Positions 45,212-53,529 of a stretch of 64,000 nt of DNA are shown here, one piece after another. Every line of letters begins with the position of its first letter. Positions within the stretch are counted from its first letter, which is position 1. This DNA comes from Kitasatospora sp. MMS16-BH015 (GTDB taxonomy: Bacteria > Actinomycetota > Actinomycetes > Streptomycetales > Streptomycetaceae), in NCBI RefSeq assembly GCF_002943525.1, contig NZ_CP025394.1, positions 3,038,001 to 3,102,000 of the forward strand, written 5' to 3'. The notes under the pieces were generated by a model that made no database searches, was not told the DNA's origin, and saw only the letters and a list, made by a program, of their open reading frames with translations. The position numbers and the translations under genes were made by a program.

Positions 45212-45395
45212 GTCCTTCTCCCTCTGTGCCCTCGTGCTGTGCGGTCGTGCTCTGCCGTGGACAAGCATCGCCCGTCTCCCGACGGTCTGCCACGTTAGTT
45301 CACATTTGGCCCATTTCCGCGCGCGCACTGCGGAGCGTCATCCGAAGATGACGATCAGTGGGGTCCAGGACCCGTCGCGCCCAGCTCAGCGCCAA

Positions 45396-45411
45396 AGTGG
45401 TCTACACCAAT
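45396..45411. promoter_or_regulatory. dre between nagF and the first nagE
   Basis: AGTGGTCTACACCAAT, a good DasR site at the centre of the nagF/nagE divergent region (45212-45512). It is placed to control both directions. The rest of this region has no gene and only weak promoter resemblance. Confidence 0.85.
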
Positions 45412-45512
45412 ACTAGGTGCACTTCGGACAACGCCGAGCTCGAGCCCGGTGTTCCTGACACCCACCATCGGGCAGGTGGCCCCCGCCACACAGCACCCTC
45501 GGAGGGCGACGG

Positions 45513-46799
45513 ATGAGTTCGGCAGGCGCTGCGGTACCGCAGAACACGTGGTGGCACACCTTCTACGGTGGTCTGCAGAAGATGGGCCGCAGCCTCCAAC
45601 TGCCCGTCGCCGTACTCCCGGCGGCGGGCATTCTCAACCGCCTGGGCCAGCCGGACATGTTCGGCAAGGACGGGCTCGGCTGGGACAACGTCTCCGCCGC
45701 CCTCGGCGCCGCCGGCGGGGCGCTGCTGAACTCGGCACTGGGCCTGCCACTGCTGTTCTGCATCGGCGTGGCGATCGGCATGGCCAAGAAGGCGGACGGC
45801 TCGACCGCGCTGGCCGCCGTGGTCGGCTTCCTGGTCTACTACTCGGTCCTCCAGGCCTTCCCGGAGAGCTGCCACGGCGCCGTCCTCAAGGGTAACCAGT
45901 GCGTGGACTTCGCCGCGAAGACCTCGAAGCCCGCCACCTACCAGAACCCCGGGGTGCTCGGCGGCATCCTGATGGGCCTGATGTCGGCCAATCTCTGGGT
46001 CAGGTTCCACCGGGTGAAGCTGGTCGACTGGCTGGGCTTCTTCAACGGCCGCCGCCTGGTGCCGATGATCACCGCGGTGGTCGGCCTGCTGTTCGGCGCA
46101 CTGATGGTCTGGGTCTGGTCGCCGATCGGCTCGGGCCTGAACGACTTCTCCAAGTGGCTCTCCGACCTGGACGCCTGGGGCGCGGGCATCTTCGGCCTGG
46201 CCAACCGCTCGCTGCTGCTGGTCGGCATGCACCAGCTGCTGAACACCTTCCTCTGGTTCCAGTTCGGCTCGTTCACCAAGCCCGACGGCACGGTGGTCAA
46301 CGGTGACATCAACCGCTTCCTGGCCGGCGACCCGACGGCCGGTCAGTTCACCTCGGGTTTCTTCCCGATCATGATGTTCGCGCTGCCCGCCGCCGCGATG
46401 GCGATCGCCCACACGGCCAAGCCGCACCGCCGCAAGGAGATCTACGGCCTGATGACGTCGGTGGCGCTGACCAGCTTCGTCACCGGCGTCACCGAGCCGA
46501 TCGAGTACTCCTTCGCCTACATCGCCCCGGCGCTGTACGGGGCGCACGCGGTGCTGACCGGCGCCTCGATGGCGATCACCTGGGCGCTGGGGGTGCACGA
46601 CGGCTTCAGCTTCTCGGCCGGCCTGATCGACTACGTGATCAACTGGAGCCTGGCCACCAAACCCTGGCTGATCATCCCGATCGGGCTCTGCTTCGCCGTC
46701 GTGTACTACGTGACCTTCAGATTCATCATCATCAAGTTCGACCTCAAAACACCCGGCCGCGAGGACGAGGACGAGGTCGAGGACGTCACCAAGGCCTGA
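45513..46799 (+). CDS. nagE: PTS EIIC permease for N-acetylglucosamine, paralogue 1
   Basis: This is a 428-residue membrane protein of the glucose/GlcNAc EIIC family. Blocks: RSLQLPVAVLPAAGILNRLGQ, AIGMAKKADGSTALAAVVGFLVYY, LVDWLGFFNGRRLVPMI, GMHQLLNTFLWFQFG, FTSGFFPIMMFALPAAAMAIAH and TSFVTGVTEPIEYSFAYIAPALYG, the sugar-binding TEPIE motif. Compared with its two neighbours it has an extra Cys-containing segment (ESCHGAVLKGNQCVDF) and GILNRLG instead of GILLRLG, so it is the most diverged. ATG 45513 has GGAGGG upstream. A single dre lies about 100 bp before it. Confidence 0.93.
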   Translation: MSSAGAAVPQNTWWHTFYGGLQKMGRSLQLPVAVLPAAGILNRLGQPDMFGKDGLGWDNVSAALGAAGGALLNSALGLPLLFCIGVAIGMAKKADGSTALAAVVGFLVYYSVLQAFPESCHGAVLKGNQCVDFAAKTSKPATYQNPGVLGGILMGLMSANLWVRFHRVKLVDWLGFFNGRRLVPMITAVVGLLFGALMVWVWSPIGSGLNDFSKWLSDLDAWGAGIFGLANRSLLLVGMHQLLNTFLWFQFGSFTKPDGTVVNGDINRFLAGDPTAGQFTSGFFPIMMFALPAAAMAIAHTAKPHRRKEIYGLMTSVALTSFVTGVTEPIEYSFAYIAPALYGAHAVLTGASMAITWALGVHDGFSFSAGLIDYVINWSLATKPWLIIPIGLCFAVVYYVTFRFIIIKFDLKTPGREDEDEVEDVTKA

Positions 46800-46840
46800 T
46801 CCCGCCGCAAACCGCGACTTCGCACACGGTCGACCCTCCC

Positions 46841-46874
46841 GAAGGCCCTCCGGCTCCCCCGCCGGAGGGCCTTC
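46841..46874 (+). terminator. Terminator after nagE paralogue 1
   Basis: GAAGGCCCTCCGGC, loop TCCCCC, GCCGGAGGGCCTTC: a perfect 14-bp stem 41 bases past the stop, separating the first and second EIIC genes. Confidence 0.88.
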
Positions 46875-46995
46875 GCCCTGCCCGGGACAGGACCAAGGAC
46901 CCTGTCGGATTTTGCGGCCGCATTACCCGCCTGACCAACCGTCCGATTTATTTCAGCCCCCTGTGAAGAGCGTGTTAGAACGGTTTTGCACCCCT

Positions 46996-47011
46996 AGTGG
47001 TGTAGACCAAT
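46996..47011. promoter_or_regulatory. dre upstream of nagE paralogue 2
   Basis: AGTGGTGTAGACCAAT, the same class of DasR element in the reverse orientation, 52 bp before the ATG. A preceding terminator means this gene is probably transcribed from its own promoter. Confidence 0.85.
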
Positions 47012-47062
47012 CGGCCTTCCGCCGAGAGGTGCGCAACGCCGCCCACCGCCGAAGGACACGCC

Positions 47063-48310
47063 ATGAGTACGACGACCGCCCCTGCGGCCGCCCCCACCAA
47101 GAAGCCAGGCTCCGGCCTGCTCCAGGGCCTCCAGAAGATCGGCCGCAGCCTCCAGCTCCCGGTCGCCGTCCTCCCCGCGGCGGGCATCCTGCTGCGCCTG
47201 GGCCAGGACGACGTCTTCGGCAAGGACGGCCTGCATTGGGGCAAGGTCGCCACCGTCTTCGCCACCGCCGGCAACGCCGTCTTCGCCAACCTCGCGCTGC
47301 TGTTCTGCGTCGGCGTGGCGATCGGCTACGCCAAGAAGGCCGACGGCTCCACCGCACTGGCCGCCCTGGTCGGCTACCTCGTCTTCAAGAACGTGCTGAC
47401 CGCCTTCCCGATGGCCGGCTCGGTCACCGAGGCGCTGCCGGCCGGCAAGCCGCAGGACCCGGGGGTCTTCGGCGGCATCGTCATCGGTCTGCTCTCCGCG
47501 GTGATCTGGCAGAAGTACCACCGCAAGAAGCTGGTCGACTGGCTCGGCTTCTTCAACGGCCGCCGGCTCGTCCCGATCATCATGGCCTTCGTCGGCACCC
47601 TGGCGGGCGTCGTGTTCGGCCTGGCCTGGGGTCCGATCGGCACCGGCCTGACCCACGCGAGCGACTGGCTGACCGGGCTCGGCTCGGCCGGCGCGGGCAT
47701 CTACGGCGTGGCCAACCGCATGCTCATCCCGGTCGGCATGCACCAGTTCCTGAACACCTTCTTCCAGCAGCAGGTCGGCAGCTTCACCGACGCCGCCGGG
47801 CACGTCTGGACCGGCGACATCCCGCGCTTCTTCCACGGTGACCCGACGGCCGGCCAGTTCATGTCCGGGTTCTTCCCGATCATGATGTTCGGCCTCCCGG
47901 CCGCCGCCCTGGCCATCGCCCACTGCGCCCGCCCCGAGCGCCGCAAGGCCGTGCTCGGCATGATGATCTCGCTCGCCCTGACCAGCTTCGTCACCGGCGT
48001 GACCGAGCCGATCGAGTTCTCCTTCATGTTCATCGCCCCGGCGCTCTACGCGATCCACGCGGTGCTCACCGGCCTGTCGATGGCCGTCACCTGGGCGCTG
48101 GGCGTGCACGACGGCTTCGCCTTCTCGGCCGGCCTGATCGACTACCTGCTCAACTTCAACCTGGCCACCAAGCCCTGGATGATCATCCCGATCGGCCTGG
48201 TCTTCGCGGCCCTCTACTACGGGCTCTTCCGCTTCGCGATCCTCAAGTGGAACATCCCGACGCCGGGCCGCGAGCCCGAGGAGGAGATCGAGGACGTGAC
48301 CAAGGCCTGA
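47063..48310 (+). CDS. nagE: PTS EIIC permease for N-acetylglucosamine, paralogue 2
   Basis: This is a 415-residue EIIC. RSLQLPVAVLPAAGILLRLGQDDVFGKDGLHW, IGYAKKADGSTALAALVGYLVFKN, WLGFFNGRRLVPII, VGMHQFLNTFFQQQVGSF, FMSGFFPIMMFGLPAAALAIAHCARPERRKAVLG and TEPIEFSFMFIAPALYAIHAVLTG show ten-helix EIIC architecture. It is closer to paralogue 3 than to 1. ATG 47063 has GAAGGA upstream. Substrate is GlcNAc by family and dre; a different amino sugar is possible for one of the three. Confidence 0.93.
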   Translation: MSTTTAPAAAPTKKPGSGLLQGLQKIGRSLQLPVAVLPAAGILLRLGQDDVFGKDGLHWGKVATVFATAGNAVFANLALLFCVGVAIGYAKKADGSTALAALVGYLVFKNVLTAFPMAGSVTEALPAGKPQDPGVFGGIVIGLLSAVIWQKYHRKKLVDWLGFFNGRRLVPIIMAFVGTLAGVVFGLAWGPIGTGLTHASDWLTGLGSAGAGIYGVANRMLIPVGMHQFLNTFFQQQVGSFTDAAGHVWTGDIPRFFHGDPTAGQFMSGFFPIMMFGLPAAALAIAHCARPERRKAVLGMMISLALTSFVTGVTEPIEFSFMFIAPALYAIHAVLTGLSMAVTWALGVHDGFAFSAGLIDYLLNFNLATKPWMIIPIGLVFAALYYGLFRFAILKWNIPTPGREPEEEIEDVTKA

Positions 48311-48434
48311 CCTCCCGGCGGTTTTGTTGAGCCACTCGCCAAAAGACCGCTAATCCTCAAGAAGGTTTCGATTTCATAGCACTTGCCGCCCGCACGGCTC
48401 ACGAGGGTTTCCCCCCTCCTCGGCACATGCTAGA

Positions 48435-48470
48435 AAACTGGTCTACACCACTAGTGGTGTAGACCAGTTT
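48435..48470. promoter_or_regulatory. Perfect 36-bp palindrome made of two abutting dre sites
   Basis: Two dre elements, ACTGGTCTACACCACT (48437-48452) and its exact complement arrangement (48453-48468), touch at 48452/48453; with two more bases on each side the whole 36 bp is a perfect inverted repeat. It is 63 bp upstream of the third EIIC start. It may bind two DasR dimers. The remaining gap (48311-48434) is AT-richer than average and may hold a promoter. Confidence 0.9.
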
Positions 48471-48533
48471 GCGGTTCGGATCCCCGATGCACCTCCCCCG
48501 ACCGGGCCGCCCCTGCCGTTAGGAACCACCCCC

Positions 48534-49799
48534 ATGAGTACGACCGCGCAGGCAACGCCGCCCGCCACGGCTCCCAGCCCGCTCAAGCAGGCCGGGCAGA
48601 ACCTCATCCAGGGCCTTCAGAAGATGGGCCGCAGCCTCCAGCTCCCCATCGCCGTGCTCCCGGCGGCGGGCATCCTGCTGCGCCTGGGCCAGGACGACGT
48701 GTTCGGCAAGGACGGCCTCGGCTGGCTCAAGGTCGCGGCCGTGTTCGCCACCGCCGGCCAGGCCGTCTTCAGCAACCTGCCGCTGCTCTTCGCGGTCGGC
48801 ATCGCGATCGGCTACGCCAAGAAGGCCGACGGCTCCACCGCGCTGGCCGCCCTGGTCGGCTTCCTCGTCTACAAGAACGTGCTGACCGCCTTCCCGATCA
48901 CCGAGGCGGTGGTCAAGGACGGCAAGTACACCGCCGCCACCTACCAGGACCCGGGCGTGCTCGGCGGTGTGGTGATCGGTCTGCTGAGCGCCGTGCTCTG
49001 GCAGAAGTACCACCGCACCAAGCTGGTCGACTGGCTCGGCTTCTTCAACGGCCGGCGCCTCGTCCCGATCATCATGGCCTTCGTCGGCACCGCCGTCGGC
49101 GTCTTCTTCGCCTACACGTGGGGCCCGGTCGGCGACGCCATCGGCAGCATGAACGACTCGCTGATCGGTGCGGGCGCCATCGGCGCCGGGGCCTTCGGCC
49201 TGGTCAACCGCGCGCTGCTGCCGGTCGGCATGCACCAGTTCGTCAACTCCTACGCCTGGTTCCAGGCCGGTGACTACACCAAGGCCGACGGCACCGTGGT
49301 GCACGGCGACATCACCCGCTTCTTCGCGGGCGACCCGAGCGCCGGGCAGTTCACCTCGGGCTTCTTCCCGATCATGATGTTCGCGCTGCCGGCCGCCGCC
49401 CTGGCCATCGCGCACTGCGCCCGCCCGGAGCGCCGCAAGGTGGTCCTGGGCATGATGATGTCGCTCGCGCTGACCTCCTTCGTCACCGGTGTCACCGAGC
49501 CGATCGAGTTCGCCTTCGTCTTCATCGCCCCGGCGCTGTACGTCGTCCACGCCGTGCTGACCGCCGTCTCGATGGCCGTCACCTGGGCCCTGGGCGTGCA
49601 CATCGGCTTCAACTTCTCGGCCGGCGCGATCGACTACGGCCTCTCCTGGCACCTGGCCACCAAGCCCTGGCTGATCGTGCCGATCGGCCTGGTCTTCGCG
49701 GTGGTCTACTACGTGGTCTTCCGCTTCGCGATCACCAAGTTCAACCTCCCGACCCCCGGCCGCGAGAGCGACGAGGAGATCGAGGACATCACCAAGTAA
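48534..49799 (+). CDS. nagE: PTS EIIC permease for N-acetylglucosamine, paralogue 3
   Basis: This is a 421-residue EIIC, likely equivalent to the main NagE2 transporter. It has QKMGRSLQLPIAVLPAAGILLRLGQDDVFGKDGLGW, IGYAKKADGSTALAALVGFLVYKN, WLGFFNGRRLVPII, VGMHQFVNSYAWFQAGDY, FTSGFFPIMMFALPAAALAIAHCARPERRKVVLG and TEPIEFAFVFIAPALYVVHAVLT. The C-terminal RESDEEIEDITK resembles those of the other two. ATG 48534 follows AGGAA. The strongest operator (36-bp double dre) and a strong terminator enclose this gene as its own unit. Confidence 0.93.
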   Translation: MSTTAQATPPATAPSPLKQAGQNLIQGLQKMGRSLQLPIAVLPAAGILLRLGQDDVFGKDGLGWLKVAAVFATAGQAVFSNLPLLFAVGIAIGYAKKADGSTALAALVGFLVYKNVLTAFPITEAVVKDGKYTAATYQDPGVLGGVVIGLLSAVLWQKYHRTKLVDWLGFFNGRRLVPIIMAFVGTAVGVFFAYTWGPVGDAIGSMNDSLIGAGAIGAGAFGLVNRALLPVGMHQFVNSYAWFQAGDYTKADGTVVHGDITRFFAGDPSAGQFTSGFFPIMMFALPAAALAIAHCARPERRKVVLGMMMSLALTSFVTGVTEPIEFAFVFIAPALYVVHAVLTAVSMAVTWALGVHIGFNFSAGAIDYGLSWHLATKPWLIVPIGLVFAVVYYVVFRFAITKFNLPTPGRESDEEIEDITK

Positions 49800-49830
49800 G
49801 CCTGGTTCCAGGGTTACTGGACGGTACTCC

Positions 49831-49865
49831 CGAGGGGCGTGCGGAACTCTTCCGCACGCCCCTCG
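49831..49865 (+). terminator. Strong terminator after nagE paralogue 3
   Basis: A 16-bp perfect stem (CGAGGGGCGTGCGGAA) with the three-base loop CTC lies 31 bases past the stop. Confidence 0.92.
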
Positions 49866-49965
49866 GCGTCACCGGTCCTTGGTACTACGGTGGTTGACTG
49901 ACGGTGGTCAGCCAGCCACCCCCTCCACTCCGTCTCGTGTACGGCCCCGCCCCCGAGGAGCCCCC

Positions 49966-50577
49966 GTGCCGCCGACCCGTAGCAGCCTGGCCGCGTTCGC
50001 CCTCGCCCTACCGTTCGCCGTCCTGCCCTTCACCGTGCTCTCCCTCGCCCTGCTGTCCCTCGCCGTGCTGCCGGCCGCCCCGGCCGCCGCCGCACCCGCC
50101 GTGCACGGCGGCTCCGTGCACCTGCTGGTGGCCAACTCCGGCGGCGGCCAGCCCCGCACCGTCCCGACCTGGGAGCGCGACGGCGACCCGGTCACCGAGC
50201 CGCTCCGGGGCACGCTCAGCGCCGACTCCCTCGACGGTCGGCACGCCGGGCCCTGGCGCCTGCTGGTCTGCGCCGACGGCAGCTACCGCACGGCCGAGTC
50301 GCTGGCCCCCGGCCACTGGCACCTGACCGTCGAGGCCGCCGCCCCGGCCCTCGGCCGGGGCGAGGCCGATCTGGTGGTCGCCGCCGCCGCGACCGACACC
50401 CGCACCCCCACCGCCCGGCCGCCCTACACCCTGGCCCCCGACGCCCCCGCGCTGGCCGAACCAGCCCGGCCGCGCTCGACGGGCCTGCGGGTGCTGGCCG
50501 CCGGCGCGGCGCTCGGCGCGGCCGGGCTGCTGCTGCTCCGGCTCGGCCGGGGCCGAGGCCCGGGTCGCGACTCCTGA
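49966..50577 (+). CDS. Small secreted membrane-anchored protein, paralogue A
   Basis: This is a 203-residue protein of unknown function. The signal peptide is hydrophobic (ALALPFAVLPFTVLSLALLSLAVLPAAPAAAA). The core, VHGGSVHLLVANSGGGQPRTVPTWERDGDPVTEPLRGTL...GPWRLLVCADGSY...WHLTVEAAAPALGRGEADLVV, looks like a beta-sandwich and is paralogous to the gene at 52947. The end is one membrane helix (LRVLAAGAALGAAGLLLLRLG) with a short Arg tail but no sortase motif. GTG 49966 has GAGGAG nearby. It flanks a secreted metalloprotease gene, with the paralogue on the other side. It might be a surface receptor or adhesin; not known. Confidence 0.78.
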   Translation: MPPTRSSLAAFALALPFAVLPFTVLSLALLSLAVLPAAPAAAAPAVHGGSVHLLVANSGGGQPRTVPTWERDGDPVTEPLRGTLSADSLDGRHAGPWRLLVCADGSYRTAESLAPGHWHLTVEAAAPALGRGEADLVVAAAATDTRTPTARPPYTLAPDAPALAEPARPRSTGLRVLAAGAALGAAGLLLLRLGRGRGPGRDS

Positions 50578-50727
50578 GCGCGGCCGACGTGACTGCGGCC
50601 GACGGCTCGTGACCACGGTCGACGGCTCGTGACCGCGGTCGGCCACAACAACCGTGCGAATTTCTGTTATCCGCGCCCCGCTCCCCTTTCTCCCAGGTGA
50701 CCGACCCGGACCGAAGGGGAGCGCCGC

Positions 50728-52881
50728 ATGGGCAACAGGGGCATCAGGAAGACCGACCACCGCCGTCGCAAGCGCGGGCAGCGCGGACGAATAGCCCTGG
50801 GGGCGGGCATCGCCGGGGCGCTGCTGGCCGGGGTGGTCGGGATCGGCTCGGCGATGGAGGGCTCGGCGCCGCGTACGGTGGCCGAGCCGCCGGTGGCCGC
50901 CGACGTGCTGCGGATGATCGGCGACCCGGCCGCCGCGCCGGAGCACTTCGAGGTGCCCGCCCCGATCAAGACCGTGCCCAAGAGCGAGCCCGCTCGCGGC
51001 CTGGTCTACAGCGGCCTCACCCCCGCCGACAAGGGCGACAAGTGCGCGGGCGTCTACAAGGTCTCCGCCGCCTCCCTCTGCACCCACGGCCCCGACGTGC
51101 CGCCCAAGGGCGTGGACATCCACCGGGCCACCGCCCCGGTGGCCGCCACCGGCCAGGCCCCCACCCTGCCCACCCCCGACGGCACCCCGACCACCTCCGA
51201 CCTGGTGAACGCCCAACTGCCGGTGCTCGACGCCACCGCCGCCGTCACCGGTGCCCTCGCCGAAACCGCACCGGCCGCCGCCACGCCGAGCGGCGCCCCG
51301 GCCGCCGCCGCCGGCACCACCGTGGTCTGCGACGGCGACGGCTCCACCGGCAACCGCGTCCAGGTGCTCTACGTGCACGCGCCCGGCCAGGACCGCTTCG
51401 GCCAGTACCGGGGCTCGTTCCAGCAGTGGGCCTCCGACGCCGACACCATCTACGACGCGAGCGCCCAGGAGACCGGCGGCGACCGGCACATCCGCTTCGT
51501 CACCCAGCCGGACTGCACCGCCGCCGTGCTGGACGTGGAGCTGCCCTCCAGTGCACTGAGCGAGTTCGGCGCCACCAACGACGCCCTCGCCAAGCAGGGC
51601 TTCAACCGCCGCGACCGCAAGTACATGATCTTCGCGGACGCCCAGGTCTACTGCGGCATCGGCACCTTCGCCGGCGACGAGCGGCCCACCCAGGACAACA
51701 TCAGCAACTTCGGCCCCTCCTACGGCCGCACCGACAACGGCTGCTGGGGCGGCTCCACCGCCGCGCACGAGCTGGGCCACAACCTCGGCGCCGTCAACAA
51801 CAGCGCGCCCAACTCCAGCAAGGCCGGCCACTGCGTCGACGAGTGGGACATCATGTGCTACTCCGACGCGCCGAACTACCCGCAGATGCAGATCCACTGC
51901 CCGGACCGCGCCCACGACGACCGGCTGGACTGCAACCACGACGACTACTACAACACCAACCCCGCGCCCGGCAGTTACCTCACCACCCACTGGAACGTGG
52001 CCAACAACCAGTTCCTGATCGCGGGCAACGGCGGCTCCACCAACCCGACGCCCACGCCCACTCCCACCCCGACTCCGACGCCGACCCCCAGCTCGACCGC
52101 GAGCCCGACCGGCACGCCCACCCCGACCCCGACCCCGACGCCCACGCCGACCCCCACGCCCACCCCGACCCCGACCCCGACCGGCGGTGCCGGGCCGAAG
52201 GTGACCACCAGTCAGCTCACCGCCGACTCCGTGGTGGCCGGCTGGCCGCAGGTCTCCGGCGCGGCCGGCTACGAGGTCCGGCTGAACGGCCGGGCGCTCG
52301 GCGTGGTCCGGGCCACCGCCGTCCGGATCGTCCGGCTCCAGCCGGACACCGCGTACACCGTCGCCGTGGCCGTCAGGGACGCCGCCGGGCACACCGGTGC
52401 CCCGGGCAAGGCCGCCGCCTTCCGCACCAAGGCCGCCGGCAACGGCCCGACCAAGCCCGGCGCCCGCTACCAGCTGCTCAACGGCCTCACCGGCCAGGCC
52501 GCCGACCTCTGGGGCAGCTCGGCCGACAACGGCACCGTGCTGATCGCCTACCAGAGCACCGGCTACGCCAACCAGCAGTGGCTGTTCGAGGACGCCGGCA
52601 GCGGCTCCCTCCGCCTGCGCTCGGCCCTCACCCAGAAGTGCCTCCAGGTCGGCGGGGCGCTGCTGCCCGGCCAGTACGTGGCGCAGCAGCCCTGCGGTGA
52701 CACCGACGCCCAGCGCTGGCAGCTCACCGCCACCGGCGGCAGCTGGACGCTGGCGGCCAAGGGCTCCGACCTCGTGCTCGGCATCAGCAAGCGCTGGTAC
52801 TACGGCGGTTGGCTGCTCGAACTCCAGCGGCCCGACACCTCCGCCGCCTACCAGCGGTGGGCCGTCCAGCCCGCCTCCTGA
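50728..52881 (+). CDS. Secreted zinc-metalloprotease-like protein with FN3 and ricin-type lectin domains
   Basis: This is a 717-residue exported protein. A basic head and signal-anchor ([21 protein letters not shown]), then a propeptide-like region with Cys, then a metzincin-like domain with the HExxH motif in [18 protein letters not shown] (first His about residue 347) and a Met-turn WDIMCYSD (about 374). The third metal ligand expected after the second His is Asn here; His of KAGHCVDE may substitute. A (TP)n linker (about 435-490, DNA 52043-52187) leads to an FN3 module and a beta-trefoil ([18 protein letters not shown]...YQRWAVQP). ATG 50728. Substrate unknown; the lectin suggests a glycan or glycoprotein surface. 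Confidence 0.85.
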   Translation: MGNRGIRKTDHRRRKRGQRGRIALGAGIAGALLAGVVGIGSAMEGSAPRTVAEPPVAADVLRMIGDPAAAPEHFEVPAPIKTVPKSEPARGLVYSGLTPADKGDKCAGVYKVSAASLCTHGPDVPPKGVDIHRATAPVAATGQAPTLPTPDGTPTTSDLVNAQLPVLDATAAVTGALAETAPAAATPSGAPAAAAGTTVVCDGDGSTGNRVQVLYVHAPGQDRFGQYRGSFQQWASDADTIYDASAQETGGDRHIRFVTQPDCTAAVLDVELPSSALSEFGATNDALAKQGFNRRDRKYMIFADAQVYCGIGTFAGDERPTQDNISNFGPSYGRTDNGCWGGSTAAHELGHNLGAVNNSAPNSSKAGHCVDEWDIMCYSDAPNYPQMQIHCPDRAHDDRLDCNHDDYYNTNPAPGSYLTTHWNVANNQFLIAGNGGSTNPTPTPTPTPTPTPTPSSTASPTGTPTPTPTPTPTPTPTPTPTPTPTGGAGPKVTTSQLTADSVVAGWPQVSGAAGYEVRLNGRALGVVRATAVRIVRLQPDTAYTVAVAVRDAAGHTGAPGKAAAFRTKAAGNGPTKPGARYQLLNGLTGQAADLWGSSADNGTVLIAYQSTGYANQQWLFEDAGSGSLRLRSALTQKCLQVGGALLPGQYVAQQPCGDTDAQRWQLTATGGSWTLAAKGSDLVLGISKRWYYGGWLLELQRPDTSAAYQRWAVQPAS
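52043..52187 (+). repeat. Thr-Pro microsatellite in the metalloprotease linker
   Basis: Repeats of CCGACGCCCACC-type hexamers encode a run of more than 20 alternating Thr-Pro residues, interrupted once by SSTASPTG. Length likely varies between strains. Confidence 0.85.
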
Positions 52882-52946
52882 CCCCACCCCTCACGCACGG
52901 CCCGGCCGCCTCGGCCGGGCCGTCGCCCATTGTCCGAGGAGTCCCC

Positions 52947-53522
52947 GTGCCACGCACCCACCACCGACCGGCCGTGCTCGCCCTGACCGTTCTCGCCCTG
53001 CTGGCCTCGGCCGGGCCGGCCGTCGCCCATGGCGACTCCGTCCACCTCGCGGTCAGCAACCCTGCCGGCGGCCAGCCGCACACGGTGGCCACCTGGGAGA
53101 ACGACGGGGATCCGGTCACCGAGCCGCTGGCGGCCACCCTCACCGCCGTCTCGCCCGACGGCCGGCGGGTCGGCCCCTGGCAGCTGGTCCACCAGCCCGA
53201 CGGCAGCTACGCCACCGCCGACCTCCTCCCGGCCGGCCGCTGGCACCTCACCGTGGAGGCCGGCTTCCCGGCCCTGGGCCGCACCGAGACGGACCTCACC
53301 GTCAGCGCCCAACTCACCGACCCCAGCACGGCTTTCACCCCGACGGCCACGGCCGCCCCGACGCCGACGGCCACGCCGAAGACGCCGACCCCGACCACCG
53401 CCGCGACGGCCCCGGGGCCCGCCCGGCAGCAGCGGGGGGCCACCGGCTGGCTGGTGCTCGCCGCCGGGGCGGCGCTGGGCGCCGTCGCCCTGCTGGTGAT
53501 CCGGCGACGCAGGCGGAGCTGA
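52947..53522 (+). CDS. Small secreted membrane-anchored protein, paralogue B
   Basis: This 191-residue protein is paralogous to that at 49966. After a signal peptide ending VAHG, the conserved block is DSVHLAVSNPAGGQPHTVATWENDGDPVTEPLAATLTAVSPDGRRVGPWQLVHQPDGSY...GRWHLTVEAGFPALGRTETDLTV. A Thr/Pro/Ala linker follows, then a helix (WLVLAAGAALGAVALLVI) and an RRRRRS tail. GTG 52947 follows GAGGAG. The mature region may be an Ig-like fold. The two copies are about 3 kb apart in the same direction, with the metalloprotease between them. Its 3' end is eight bases from the convergent MBL gene. Confidence 0.78.
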   Translation: MPRTHHRPAVLALTVLALLASAGPAVAHGDSVHLAVSNPAGGQPHTVATWENDGDPVTEPLAATLTAVSPDGRRVGPWQLVHQPDGSYATADLLPAGRWHLTVEAGFPALGRTETDLTVSAQLTDPSTAFTPTATAAPTPTATPKTPTPTTAATAPGPARQQRGATGWLVLAAGAALGAVALLVIRRRRRS

Positions 53523-53529
53523 CGATCCG

